The notes below the pieces were generated by a model. That model was not told where the DNA came from. It ran no database searches and was given only the letters and a program-made list of their open reading frames with translations. DNA of 64,000 bases, taken from assembly GCA_963675555.1 (NCBI GenBank), contig OY776676.1, positions 161,494,279-161,558,278 on the forward strand, read 5' to 3'. The position numbers were made by a program, and so were the translations under genes. Origin of the DNA: Leptura quadrifasciata. Taxonomy: Eukaryota > Arthropoda > Insecta > Coleoptera > Cerambycidae. Of this stretch, positions 9,302 through 20,491 are shown piece by piece (position 1 is the first letter of the stretch; each line of letters starts with the position of its first letter).

Positions 9302-11600
9302 ATAATAATAATAATAATAATAATAATACCTTTATTGCCCAACAGGTGACACCCAATAACAGACAATTTTTTGACAATGTTTCACAAAAGAAATTCCTAA
9401 TATAATAATATTACATTAAATTACAATAAAAAGTACAAAAACAAAAAATATTTATCTAGACAAGTGCATTTGAATAATAACAATAATAAACCACAGAAGA
9501 ATGTATTAAAGAAACAAAATGATAGAAAATTAATAAATATTTAAAAAGAAATCAGATAGAACACGGTACTAATTACAGTGCATAATTTAGAATTCAATAA
9601 TAAGAGGTTAAGATTACTTTTTTTGAACAATTATTAATGTCACATAAATGACAAATTTTGTTAAAATTACTACACATCGTATATATGGGCAATTTCAAAA
9701 GGAAATGACTCCTGGCATGAGGACAGTAAAATCTGTAATTCTGCCTAGCGGGATAATTTGCAATATTGTCATTTAGTAAATTGTGTAAAAAAAAATTGAA
9801 CTGCACTTTCTTCTTAATTCCAAGCTGTTCATTTCAAACCTAGATAAAAGTGTGCTTTGTTCAATACCTCTTCCAGGGTAAATTGCATTAATTTTAAATG
9901 ATAAATTTTTTAAAACCAGTTTATGATTTATGTAATAGGGGTACCAGATAAGTGAACCATACTCAAGTTTAGACCTCACACAGGAATAGTAAAGGATTTT
10001 TAGAGATTTAATGCTGGTAAACATTTTGCAGTTCCTGATTATGAAGCCACTCATTTTAGTAGCTTCATTCACCTTTAAATAAGTGTGATCAATGAATGAT
10101 AATCTAGAATCAAATATGACTCCAAGATCTTTCGTAAAATTGGATCTAGATAATGACATTCCATCGATATAATAAAGATTTTCAATACTGGAGAGCTTCT
10201 TAGTAAATGTGACAACTTTACATTTAGGGGCATTAAGATGTAATCTATTACTCATACGCCAGTTTTGAACCTGATTAATATCATTTTGCAGCAAAACACA
10301 ATCTTTCTGACATGTTATTTTCTTATATATCTTAAGATCATCAGCAAATAATCGCCTACTACTATTGTCAATAATTGAGGTAATATCATCAATAAAAAGT
10401 AGAAATAGAAGAGGTCCTAAGTTAGAGCCCTGGGGAACCCCTGATGTAGCTATAAACGGCTCAGAGTTATAACTATTATAAGAAACAAATTGTTCACGGT
10501 TGGTAAAGTATGATTGCATAAATGATAGTAATGAAGAACTTAAGCCCCAGTTGCCTAATTTACTAAATAAGATACTGTGATCAATCCGATCGAAGGCCTT
10601 AGAGAAGTCCGTATAGATCACAGCAACCTGTCCAGACTCATCAATAGCATGAGATATAAACTGAGTAAATATAGCCAAATTGGTAACTGTTGAACGGTGG
10701 GACACAAAACCATGTTGGTATAGCGGTATTCTCTTGCTGACTGGCATGTAGATGCGATCATATGGGATAATCTCAAAGACCCTTGCAAAGTTCGATAGAA
10801 TTGCAATCGCTCTATAATCACTAATAATAGACGAGTCACCTGTTTTAAAGACTGGACAAATTTTAGCCCTTTTCCACGTGTTAGGAAACGTTAAAGTTTT
10901 CAAAGATAAATTAAATATAATTAATAAAGGTTTGACTAGTACATTGCTACAGTCCTTAACAAGAAAAAAGGACATTAAGTCAAGGCCTGAGGTCATCTTA
11001 TTTTTTAGTTTAGTAATTGTATTTTGGATTTCTATCTCAGTTATGTAATCGATTGTAATAGAACAGTTATTTAGCATGTTTACGATGGAATCAGCAATAT
11101 TGGGATTATCATTTTTAGGCAAATAAACACTTTGAAAGAAAAGGACAATATTCTGAGGACAATCATAGTGGTTTCCTTCAAACTCCATTTTTCCTGGTAT
11201 TCTAGAAGAGGTTCTTTTGTATGAATGTATGACCAGAAATTACGAGGGTCAGAATTAATTGAGGATTGAACATTATCCAGATAAGTTTTGTAAGCCAATT
11301 AAGACTGTACTATTATAAGCGCCCTTAGACATTTAAACTCCAGCAAATGATAGTTAGATTGAGTTTTCTTATATTTGTCCCAATGTCTGACTTTCGAACG
11401 TAGGTTTTTTTATTATTTCTGAAGAATACCATTTTGGATAAGTACGTTTGAAATTTCTATATGTAGGTACGTGATTATCGAAAAGTTCATGATGACAAAC
11501 ATATAGTAAATAAAACATTTTGATACAAAAATGAAGACAGTTTACCCATGAGGATGAACTCAAATAGCTTCTAAAAATTTACGGTTATGTAATTTTCATA
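9302..11600 (-). mobile_element. LINE family B, 5'-truncated copy
   Basis: A minus-strand LINE. Its 3' end carries a (TTA)n microsatellite tail (9302-9328 on the plus strand) preceded by CTGTTGGGCAATAAA in element orientation. The same tail ends the LINE at 45009-48349. Coding content runs from the endonuclease-RT linker near 11560 to the C-terminus near 9600. ORF1 and endonuclease are missing. The outer 5' limit is uncertain. Confidence 0.8.
9594..11563 (-). pseudogene. LINE family B ORF2 remnant (reverse transcriptase to C-terminus)
   Basis: The long frame 9773-11188 (471 codons) holds most of a reverse transcriptase: LKNKMTSGLDLMSFFLV (fingers), YTDFSKAFDRIDH (first Asp), ATSGVPQGSNLGPLLFLLF, and LFADDLKIY (catalytic Asp pair). 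The thumb follows with KDLGVIFDSRLSF and IRNCKMF, then the RSKLEYGSLIW motif. Upstream in other frames are SDPRNFWSYI (11080-11298) and YRNFKRTYPKWYSSEIIKK (11369-11563). Downstream, 9594-9806 continues the C-terminus in a third frame. At least three frameshifts disable it, but the RT core is uninterrupted. Confidence 0.85.
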
Positions 11601-13610
11601 ATTGTTGGGATTGCTTTTTTGTACAAAGGTTGTACAATAGGTAGTTTCTAGAAATGTTCTGGTGCTTTATTTCATTTAAAAAGCCAGCGGCTTGCAGACA
11701 CTCAATTTACAATGTTGTATTGAACTGTTGAAAACATTATAGTATTCAGATGAGTTAGACGAATTCAACTTATTCATTAAAGACAATATATCAGATATTA
11801 AGGCTAGCTTTAAGAAAGAGATTGTTCAAAAGAGGATACAGTGGAGTTTAAAAAACAAACGGAAAGAACAATTACTTGTTTTCCGCACGTTAAATGTTTA
11901 CTGAAGTTATTGACATCAGGAAATACAAGGACAAACCTACGAGTGTAGCGGTTGTCAGCTTGGTTGGTGATTTTTCAACAACCCCTCTTCAGTATGTCTT
12001 TTATAGCTGTTATATAAAAATATACCCAAGGGCATAATTTTTCATCTGTACGAGATACATAAAAGTTTCCATAATTTCCACATTTTCCTCTAATTTGATG
12101 AAAATGATTTTTATATTATACCAAAACTGTGTTAAGTATAGCTTATTTTTTCTTATCATGGTACTTTTTAATCATACATCACTGAGATTGCTCATCTGTT
12201 TAAATTATTAGCATTCTCAAGTTTTCACTCATACAATTGCACCAATTCTAAATTTTAAACATTTTCTGAGATTTTAACATGTTAACGCCTTATCGCATTC
12301 AAATTTATAATAATTCTAATTAGTAATGATTTCATAATATGCATATAATAAAAGTTCGTCGTCCTTTTATTTTTGTAATACGATAAATTCTCTCTATTCC
12401 ATCTTCGAATCTACATTCCGAGAACGCTATATTCTTTATGCATGCTAGAAATACAACCGTACACATCAAATTGCAATTGCAAAACTATAACCATTTTTAA
12501 CACCTGACTCATATTAGATATAAAAAATAAGTTTAATGAACTTTTGATATAAGCATTTTTAGCATTGTAGTTTAACTATCATTGAAAAATGTACGTGTAA
12601 AATAAAATCGGTGGTATGGCTTGGATTAAGAAGAAAAATTATTAAATATTAAGCAAATTGTCTTTTTTGTTTAACGCGAAAACTGGCAGTCAGATTTCAT
12701 TAAGGCAGATTTTAGTAAAATTGTGGTTGGTAGTTATTTTCAATGAAATACAAATTTCTGATTTTGTTTAAATGTGTATTCATCAAAAATCTTGTAATTA
12801 CGGAGAATTGGAGCAAGGGAAACTGTGTAGATGCATAATGATTGTTGAAAAGCCAGCCTCTAAATAAAAATTGTTCAGTTATTTTTTTTAAAGCCGTAGC
12901 ACTATTATAAATAATCATTGTAAGACTGGTGCTTATGCTTCTGACGTCAAACTGCAACTATTTGTAGTACATACGTTACATATCCTTATATCTATTAAAT
13001 ATAAACAATTATAGATAAATATTTTTTGACGACACGCGACTCAGTAACAAATATTTCTGAATTTAAATACTGTAACTAAAACATAATAGCAACAAATAGG
13101 TGGTTTATTATTTATCCAAAATAAATACCTACAATATAAACTATATTATCAGCCTATACGCGTAGAATAATGAACAATTACATACGGATTTACCCTCATT
13201 TAATAATATTATCAAAATAAGACAATGAATTGAAAAATCGGTTAACATCTTCCGGTCGCGCGATTTTCAATATTCGTGAAAGTTAATGAAATTCAGTGAT
13301 CATCGTGTTTTTTTTTAAACGTGTCAAACTGATTCAGGTGGAACTGCTATACTCTGTAAAACTTGCCCCTCGGACAGATAAGTAAAATAATACAAAGAAA
13401 TGCGCATCGTCCCCGAAAACGATAAAAACTGATCAATTTTAACATTTTGTCGTAATAAAGAAAAAAAATGTCCATGTTAGTCAATCAGTACAACTTGGGA
13501 TAAGTAAAAAACATAAAAATAAGATAAATAAATTCAAAAATTATAAATATTTCAACATTTACTGGTCTCATATTGTATCTGAAAAATACATTTTGTTATT
13601 CATTCTTTTT
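11601..13610. other. No recognisable gene
   Basis: AT-rich DNA. A short plus-strand open stretch near 11760-11895 (FKKEIVQKRIQWSLKNKRK) is Lys-rich but has no family signature. The ORF at 12712-12957 has no coding features. No repeats shared with the rest of the window were seen. Confidence 0.35.
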
Positions 13611-13734
13611 GATAGTCGTGAGCAGAAAAATAGGACAATTTTTTTTTTTCTAATGTAAATCTGTCTCTATTTGATAAAACAGATATCACTTTTCATTTAT
13701 TTTTTATTTTAATACTGCAGTTATTGCTATAGTA

Positions 13735-13865
13735 AATGATGGATGGTTAATGAGACAAATTGCACTGCGTTATAATATTAACAAAAATTTGGTGTGTAAT
13801 ATTTTAAGAAAGTGAAGAATAAACGGTACGAAGTAGAAATCCTGGATCAAAGGACAAAGGATATC
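13735..13865 (+). pseudogene. Inverted fragment of the Tc1-like transposase N-terminus
   Basis: The plus strand encodes DGWLMRQIALRYNINKNLVC followed by a stop and RINGT, matching the helix-turn-helix start of the copy at 61968. It lies head-on to the main transposase of the same element (13888-14880). It probably arose by internal rearrangement or nested insertion, and it cannot encode a protein. Confidence 0.75.
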
Positions 13866-13887
13866 CTACTTAACAAGAAACTAACTA

Positions 13888-14880
13888 TTAATATTTCGTT
13901 ATTGCACCATTTCTATTTATAGCTTCTATAAGTCTGTTTGGCATAGAATTAAATAACCTTATACAATAATCATTAGTAATAATATGTTCCCATGCATTAT
14001 TTATTATTTCCAGTAATTCTTCGGCATTTCGTGGTTTCACATTTCGTTTTTGGATACTTCTTACGAGTAGTCCCCATACTTCTTCCACAGGGTTAAGATC
14101 TGGACTATGACTGGGCCAGTTAAGAACATTGATGTTGTTATCTTGAAACCAGTTAGTTACGGTATGAACAGCATGAACGGAACAATTGTCTTGTTGAAAT
14201 ATGAACTCATTATTAGGAAATAATTGTGACACAGAAGGGAGCATAATATTGTCTAAAATCCTAATATACGTTTCACTATTAAATTGTTCCTCAATATGCC
14301 ACAAAACACCAGGACAACGTGCCGATATCTAAGTCCACATATTGACGGAAAATCTACCACTTTTATCATTGTTAGATATATATTTCTCATCAAATCGAGT
14401 ATTCGGAGGGAGATAAACATGAATACGGCCGCTGTGTGTTGACTGGAAAGTTTTTTCGTCTGTAAAGATTACATTATTCCAAAAATTTACATTATGCGCT
14501 AAAAATTCAAGCGCAAATCCTACTCGAGCTTCTTTATGTTCAGCTTTAAGTAAATATTCTGTGCTGATGCATGACAGCATAGCTCTGATTCTCTTACTCG
14601 TCGGCGACCAGTACTACTCCAGGAAAATTCGTTTCTTCAGCAGCTTGAATAACTGAGTAAAATGGATTTTCTACTAAAGCATTTACCGATTGCAAATCTT
14701 GTTGTTGAGTTGATATCCTTCGTCGCCCTGATCCAGGATTTCTACTAATCGTACCGTTTATTCTCCACTTTCTTAAAATGTTACACACCGAATTTTTGTC
14801 AATATTATAACGCATTGCAATTTGTCTTATTGGCTTTAGCAATAACTCCAGATTTAACTAAATCGCTTATATGAGGCATA
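13888..14880 (-). pseudogene. Tc1-like transposase (DD34E), broken
   Basis: Order on the minus strand: MPHISDLVKSGVIAKA, then NIDKNSVCNILRKWRINGT (helix-turn-helix), GSGRRR (the AT-hook-like GRPR position), FTDEKTF (first Asp), QQDNCSVH (second Asp) and SPDLNPVEEVWG (Glu). Exactly 34 residues separate the second Asp and the Glu, the Tc1 signature. A deletion of about 14 bp after IAKA, relative to the copy at 61968, shifts the frame. Further breaks lie near 14585 and 14315 (a stop after SVNMWT). Intact family members cut and paste the element at TA sites. This copy has all three catalytic residues but no continuous frame. Confidence 0.85.
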
Positions 14881-14990
14881 TTAGTTTTTTGCACACTTGC
14901 AATAAATTATGACAACTAACTGACAATGTCACAAAAATCAAAGTTAGATGTACACAACTAGATTTTAGCAAATAGCTATTTATGCCATCA

Positions 14991-15092
14991 GTTACGAAAT
15001 GCCTAATTTTGTGTAACGCGTGAGATTTTTGCGGAACGAACGAAGTGAGTTTCGCAAAAATTCACAAGTTACACAAAATTTCATTTCGTAAC
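14991..15092. repeat. 102-bp palindrome at the left end of the Crypton-like element
   Basis: The left arm starts GTTACGAAATG, then AATTTTGTGTAAC, then TTTTTGCG. The right arm ends with the complement: CGCAAAAATT, GTTACACAAAATT, CATTTCGTAAC. The centre near GAACGAAGTG is unpaired. A weaker version of the same words (ATTACATAAAATTTT, TTTATGCAACTAGTTAC) occurs in opposite orientation near 16437-16475. Such repeated GTTAC-type words could be recombinase binding sites at the element ends; that role is inferred. Confidence 0.8.
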
Positions 15093-15291
15093 GTATTGCA
15101 TACAAGATTTTTTCTAATTTTGAAGAAAGTAATAAAAAAATTAAATTTAATATAATTGATAAAAATTTGGAAAACATAAATTTAGTTTGTTGCTGTTACT
15201 TCATGTTAGTTGTCAGTTTGACATTTTGTAAAAAAGTCTAGACGGAAGGTTTTTAGTGAGATTGATATATTTTTAGTTTTATTTTTTTAAA

Positions 15292-16341
15292 ATGAGTAAT
15301 TCAAGTTCTGAAGAGCTACCAAGCGATATTGAAGAGGCAGCAGGTAATGCTCTATTATCAGTAATTCCCAAAAAGTCAAAGGCAGTTTATGATTTGGCAT
15401 ACGAAAAATTTGTTACGTGGTGTGATGAGAAGAAAATTAAACATGTTAATGAGAAAGTTTTACTTGCATATTTTGAGGGTAAGAAAGATCTAAAAGTTTC
15501 CACATTATGGACACTTTACTCAATGTTAAGGTCTGAACTAAATCTGAAAAGGAATATTGATATTAAAAAATATACAAATTTGGTAGCATATATTAAAAGT
15601 CAAGCGGACGGGTACAGTGCTAAAAAGTCAAAAGTTTTTATTAAAGAAGATTTTGCCAAATTTTTAGTGGAAGCTGATGACAAAGAATACTTAATGGCTA
15701 AGGTTGCAATGATAATTGGAATGGCAGGAGCATGCAGAAAAGCAGAATTAACATTTCTTCCAGTTGAAAATGTTATAGACGAAGGAAGCTATTTTCATGT
15801 TGATATCCCACCTTCAAAAACAAAAGTTATACGGCAGTTTGCAATTACCACTGGAGACATTGAAAATACGAATCTTGTTGAAATATTAAGAAAATATATT
15901 AAGTTGCGTCCCCAGGTTCTTAAACACAACAGATTTTTTGTAAAATATGCGAATGGAAAATGTACCAGAAATCCTGTTGGAATTAACACATTTAGCAGTC
16001 TGCCAAAAGTTATTGCACAATTTCTTCGTCTTTCAAACCCTGTTCTATATACTGGCCACTGCTTTAGAAGAAGCTCTGCCACTTTTCTAGCAGACAGTGG
16101 CGCTGATATTTTAAAATTAAAGAGGCACGGAGGTTGGAAATCTAGCTCTGTTGTGGAGGGATATGTCGAAAATTCTATGAATAATAAGAAACTTATAGCG
16201 CAAGAAATATTTGGTGAAACATCTAAAGCAATGTGCGCCACTTCCCAAATAACAGCAAGTTCGAGCAATGAAAAAAATATGTCGTCGGGAATTAATTTGA
16301 ATAATTGCAATAATTGTGTTATCAATATTTATAATAATTAA
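15292..16341 (+). CDS. Tyrosine recombinase (Crypton-type), 349 aa, intact
   Basis: A site-specific recombinase expected to cut and rejoin DNA through a covalent phosphotyrosine. Residues about 25-105 form an all-helical N-terminal core-binding domain (KAVYDLAYEKFVTWCDEK...). The catalytic domain follows, with Arg149 in GACRKAEL, a likely Lys176 in PPSKTK, His256 and Arg259 in GHCFRR, His279 in KRHGGW and the nucleophile Tyr291 in VEGYVENS. All catalytic positions are present. The C-terminus is Ser/Asn-rich and ends NNCNNCVINIYNN. I see no zinc-finger or GCR1-type DNA-binding domain. The ATG at 15292 follows about 200 bp of AT-rich leader and starts the longest frame. The minus ORF at 15795-16325 is its shadow. 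Confidence 0.88.
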   Translation: MSNSSSEELPSDIEEAAGNALLSVIPKKSKAVYDLAYEKFVTWCDEKKIKHVNEKVLLAYFEGKKDLKVSTLWTLYSMLRSELNLKRNIDIKKYTNLVAYIKSQADGYSAKKSKVFIKEDFAKFLVEADDKEYLMAKVAMIIGMAGACRKAELTFLPVENVIDEGSYFHVDIPPSKTKVIRQFAITTGDIENTNLVEILRKYIKLRPQVLKHNRFFVKYANGKCTRNPVGINTFSSLPKVIAQFLRLSNPVLYTGHCFRRSSATFLADSGADILKLKRHGGWKSSSVVEGYVENSMNNKKLIAQEIFGETSKAMCATSQITASSSNEKNMSSGINLNNCNNCVINIYNN

Positions 16342-16589
16342 TTAATTTATAATTTATGTTTTTAACTTGTATTATAACAGTTTAATAAATAGAATAATTC
16401 TTTTTGTCACTAATTTTGAAATACATTTTTCGTCACCAATTACATAAAATTTTACTTTATGCAACTAGTTACAAAAAGTAAGACGTTTCATAATGTCAAT
16501 CAGTTTTAAAAAGTGTCACTTTATATGTCAAAATTAGAAAAATACCGTTATAAGACTTGTCCTATTTTTGTTTGCTCACGACCGTACTT

Positions 16590-17390
16590 GCTATTTTAAA
16601 CTCCGATTTGTGCGAAAAACTTGGCATTATAGATCGTGAAAGAAGCGTCGTTCTGATGAACCCATCCCTAGAATTTGACTTCAACGACTTTTTGTGACGC
16701 TTCTATCTTTAACACACGCCGCTCTACTGATTGCGTATGACATGGAAACTTGTCGAAATTCCATTCAACTGCTGTTCCTCATTCTATTGCAGATGAAATC
16801 TCTTCATAACTTACTTTTCGCAGCAAAGGTGGTGGCGAATGACTACAGGTACTCCAATCTATCATTTCGATGTAATCAGTGGCTTTACTTTTGGTGTCAC
16901 AAAGCTCCTAATTGACTCATTCTTAGAAGCTTTGTTTCTCACCTTCATAATCTTCTAAGCTCTAATTCTCTGATATGCTTTCAGCTACTAAGCATGTATT
17001 TCAAGCTATAAAAACATCAAGGTTTCCTCCGTGATTGAGCGGAACTAATTTTTTGCTCATCCCGAAAATTTGCTTTTGACTATTACTGCAGATGACAGAA
17101 CCGTTCGTAAAAATCGTCGCGTGCTCCAAAATTTTGAGGTAGAATTTTTGTATGACTTGAATTTTGTAGGGGAAGTGTAAGTCTTTTAGAATATAACTAC
17201 GGTTCGAGATATTGAGACTATTTTGTTATTCGCCCAAAAACTGGATCTCGTGGATTTAAATCAAAGTGGCGACGGAATAAACGCTGGGTGATTACGAGAA
17301 TAGTTATTTTTTAAATAAGCTTCAACCGCAAAAGAACTGGCATTTCTCGCAAATGCTTTGACAACTGACTTACATTTCCTTTTATTGAGA
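16590..17390. other. No recognisable gene
   Basis: The plus ORF at 16694-16915 has no family signature. The sequence is moderately AT-rich and looks unique within the window. Confidence 0.3.
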
Positions 17391-17394
17391 AAGC

Positions 17395-17480
17395 ATGGCG
17401 ACTTGATTTATATCACATTATATTGACATGAATTAACTTTTTACTTCATTCTGTTGGACCCATTATAGCTTTTAACATAT
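17395..17480 (+). repeat. Short dispersed repeat R3, copy 1
   Basis: CATGGCGACTTGATTTATAT, then ATTATATTGACATGAATTAA and a TTCTG-containing end resemble 18995-19085, which reads CATGGCGACTTCATTT and ATGACATGAATTAA. About 85 bp are shared. Copy 2 directly follows a partial R1 repeat, so R3 may be a distal part of that family. Confidence 0.55.
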
Positions 17481-18549
17481 CTAATGCAATCATTAACTGT
17501 ATGACTCGCGCGCTACAAATACGTATTTGATTCTACAAAAATAGTAGTTAACTGATTATGTATACATTGTAAAATATACTCGACACCTGTTTACGGTAAC
17601 TTTAGCCTCATTAAATTTTAAACAGCACTGTGTACAATTGACATTATCTGTAACAAATAATATATTGTGTAAGTTATAGTAAACAATGTCCGTGTACTTC
17701 CATAAGCTACGGTTTTGTTTCATATGTTAATTTAATTTTTAAGATTAGCATCGTGACTAACAGTTGATAATACAGCTACAGCGGCAAAATTTATGTGTTT
17801 TCCACGTTATGTCCTACTTCTAGACACTTAGCAACCTCACGTTTTGCGAAATTAGCAATAATATATTTTGCTTGGTTACACGAACGACGAACTCATGGTT
17901 TTAAATAGAAAATGTGTGTAGTGAACAGTCTTGAGAGATGCAGATTATAGGATAACAGAAGAAAATAAATAAATCACTTCAAAATCAGGCAGCAAATTGT
18001 AGGCTGTAATATTTCGATGCTGTAATTATTTATTTTTTCTAGACCTTGGAGGCCACCTGACAAAAGCATTCGCCGAAATGATGCACTGCATTTTTTCTAC
18101 ATTCCCCATACGCAATTAATATTCCCACTTTTTCATCTCTTGTATAAATTTGTTTCATTTTGAACAAAATTAACAAGAACTTTAAACAATTGTTAAAGAC
18201 AATAAAAACACCGTTAAACCAACAAATGTTTGACAAGCTAAATATCTCGCCGTTTCCAAAGCCACTTCTTACCATTTTAATTATAACAAAATTGTATTTT
18301 TCTAGCTGTCATTTTGATTGTATTTATCGCACATATTAATAAGTCATATTATGAATAAACTTCTTATTAATAGTACTAATAATTGGTACCACGGTAACAA
18401 TATGGTTCCGTTTGAAAAAAACTCGGTTTTGCCTCCAAAACCAAAGTTATGAAGGTTGCTGTGTGGTATGTTAAATGTACAGATTTAAGACTGTGTTTAC
18501 ATTATATCTAGGGATACTTACTACTTAACAAAGAACTGTTCATTAGAGT
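17481..18549. other. No recognisable gene
   Basis: AT-rich. The minus ORF at 18039-18275 shows no known domain. Confidence 0.3.
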
Positions 18550-19085
18550 GGGCCGAAATTTGTAAAATGTAAAATATCATAGAATGCTGAGGAAATGAAA
18601 TATCCATTGATTGATCACAAAAAGAAAACGGTCGCTACCAAATTTTGAAAGTAAACCTCTCAGAATTAGAGAAAAGTTTACGGGCTAATTAACCCAATAC
18701 CGATGGCCTGTACAGTTTGTAGTGCGCAAGGTAATTAAGTGCACGGATCGTTATTAAATAATCATAGAAAACCAAATAGCCACCGGTGAGAAATCTCACA
18801 CAATAATTTGAAAGACAAACATTCCTGATACATTTTACGTGTCAAAATTAGGCACACGGTAGCCTTAACAGAACACCAAATGAAAAATAATGGAAGTGAA
18901 TATTTCATGTCATTGTATAAACGCTGAAAATATATAGTTCTTGAATATAAACTTGTTATTTTGCAATTCTCCCAGTAAAACGCTGGGTGGTTACAACATG
19001 GCGACTTCATTTAAATTTATATCTCATTATTATGACATGAATTAACTTTCAGAATGGATACCTCGTTCTGCCGGCCCAGTTGTTT
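18550..19085 (+). repeat. Repeat R1, partial copy C, followed by R3 copy 2
   Basis: Positions 18550-18990 match the distal third of R1 (41280-41770 in copy B, 6230-6600 in copy A). Shared words include GTTTACGGGCTAATTAACCC, GGCCTGTACAGTTTGTAGTG and AAACGCTGAAAATATAT. It is closer to copy B than to copy A by eye. R3 copy 2 follows at 18995-19085. The minus ORF at 18762-19010 lies across both and is not a gene. Confidence 0.75.
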
Positions 19086-19289
19086 TAAATTTGCCGCAGA
19101 CTCTTGATGAATTTCATAAATAATTTAGATCAGCATTTTGCATTTCATAGAAAAGTTATATATATTTTATATAAACAACATATAAAGATATCAAAGTCAG
19201 GGCCACTGCCTAATAATGTTATATAAACAAAGTGCCGATTCTTTCTTATTTAATTTATCACATTAGGGAAACCAGCATTTTTAGCTTCT

Positions 19290-19350
19290 TGTATCATACA
19301 TCAGTATGCTGATGACACACAAATATACTTCTCGTTTCTTATATATACAT
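19290..19350 (+). pseudogene. Tiny LINE reverse transcriptase remnant
   Basis: The plus strand reads SCIIHQYADDTQIYFSF, the catalytic box of many Jockey-like reverse transcriptases (LYADDTQLY). Flanks are too decayed to extend it with confidence, though the segment to about 19550 may belong to the same remnant. Confidence 0.55.
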
Positions 19351-20124
19351 AATTACTGTCCCAAACGATTGCGCCGCTTATTTAGCGTTCCTAAGCATGC
19401 AACTGCCCAATCTGAAGTCTTTATCTTAGAATTCTGTGAACATTTTTAACGATGTACTATTGCATATCGAATCGCTTCTCGATCTTACCTCTTTCAGATA
19501 CATATTAGGCCCTAATATTTGCAAACAAACCATAAATAATCAAGCAATCACTTTAGTGTTCTATGTTATTTGTCACTGTTACATATACAGTGTGTCCCAC
19601 TTTCACGGTAACACCTATGTGGGTCAGTTATTAATAAATCGATTTATTTTAAACTTGGTTAAGTTATATACCTCTTGAAGGTAACTAAAAGCGCATATAC
19701 CTATTTCATTTATTCCATAGACGTGTGGACTAAGCGGTGAAAATGGGGTAAATGTTCAGGTAAATTGTATTAGGGATTTGTTTTAAAGATTACCACCATC
19801 TCGTAGGGCATCCTTTAAAACCCCTTTGTGCCAAATTTTGTTAAAATATCTCTAGTAGTTTTATAGGTAAAACATATACATATGAATGGCCTTTCGGTTA
19901 TGCAACGGATTACGCTATTCCCAACAAAGTGGGGTAGCGCATTAAGAAATTGATCAGAATATTAAAATGGTTTTAAATTAACATAAAATAAAACTTCATA
20001 AATGTTTGGCACTAAAGATATGTTTTTAATTGAGTGTTCTATTATTTAGTTAATCAGTATCATATGTAATGCACAAACTAAAAAAATACACATTTAAATT
20101 GTTAATAGTAAAATGATAAACTAA

Positions 20125-20490
20125 CTAAATATTTGTTATTTCTAATAAGCCACCATTTAATCTAATACACTTTTCGACTCCTTTTCTATGATTTAGAACT
20201 CTGAGTAATTCTACTGGTGTCACATCTCGACAAGCTTCTGTAATCTTCTCACATACTTCTTGTCTGTTTCTCGGACGGGTTTTGTAAACGCGATTTTTAA
20301 TTACTCCCCAAAAATAAAAGTCCATTGGCGTGATATATGGGGACCGCGGGGGGCACTGATGTAATGGACTGTTCCTGGAAGGAAGGAGTGCCCCTCCCCC
20401 CATGATTGTAAATCCACATTTGAGGATAATTACGGTTCAGCTAATGTCTAACAATTGAATTGTGAGCCGACGCCCCATCTTATAAAAATT
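20125..20490 (-). pseudogene. Mariner-type transposase, C-terminal part (after the LINE)
   Basis: Reading on from the LINE insertion: DGASAHNSIVRH, a stop, LNRNYPQMWIYNHGG, then a frame change into PPRSPYITPMDFYFWG (third catalytic Asp region) and a C-terminal segment ending EKCIRLNGGLLEI. The codons before DGASAH read F-L-stop where FQQ is usual. The gene is therefore broken by stops and a frameshift as well as by the LINE. Confidence 0.8.
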
Positions 20491-20491
20491 A

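Larger units (their letters stand above)
14981..16527 (+). mobile_element. Crypton-like tyrosine-recombinase element inserted in the Tc1-like transposon
   Basis: About 1.55 kb interrupts the Tc1-like transposon between its terminal repeat and its transposase. It encodes one tyrosine recombinase and nothing else. I see no reverse transcriptase, so it is not DIRS. TATG occurs at both proposed ends (14981-14984 and 16524-16527), consistent with the short direct repeats left by Crypton integration. The related Tc1 copy near 61870 lacks the insert, though it is also about 24 bp shorter at the junction, so the exact ends are provisional. A 102-bp palindrome lies just inside the left end. The uninterrupted ORF suggests recent insertion. 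Confidence 0.75.
13611..16584 (-). mobile_element. Tc1-like DNA transposon, interrupted by a Crypton-type element
   Basis: The terminal inverted repeats are about 25 bp: GTCGTGAGCAGAAAAATAGG at 13615 and its near-complement ending at 16584 (CCTATTTTTGTTTGCTCACG). TA follows at 16585-16586. The transposase lies between them on the minus strand. The 5' part carries an insertion: the related copy at 61833-62845 reads straight from its 5' terminus through ATACCGTTATAAG-type sequence to the start codon, whereas this copy is split at 14970-16540 by the recombinase element. A 130-bp fragment of the transposase start (13735-13865) sits in opposite orientation near the other end. Confidence 0.85.

Noticed and set aside
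11755..11895. Possible coding fragment FKKEIVQKRIQWSLKNKRK
   Set aside because: Lys-rich open stretch without family motif; it could be chance in AT-rich DNA.
15795..16325. 176-codon minus ORF
   Set aside because: Antisense shadow of the Crypton-type recombinase; it has no motif of its own.
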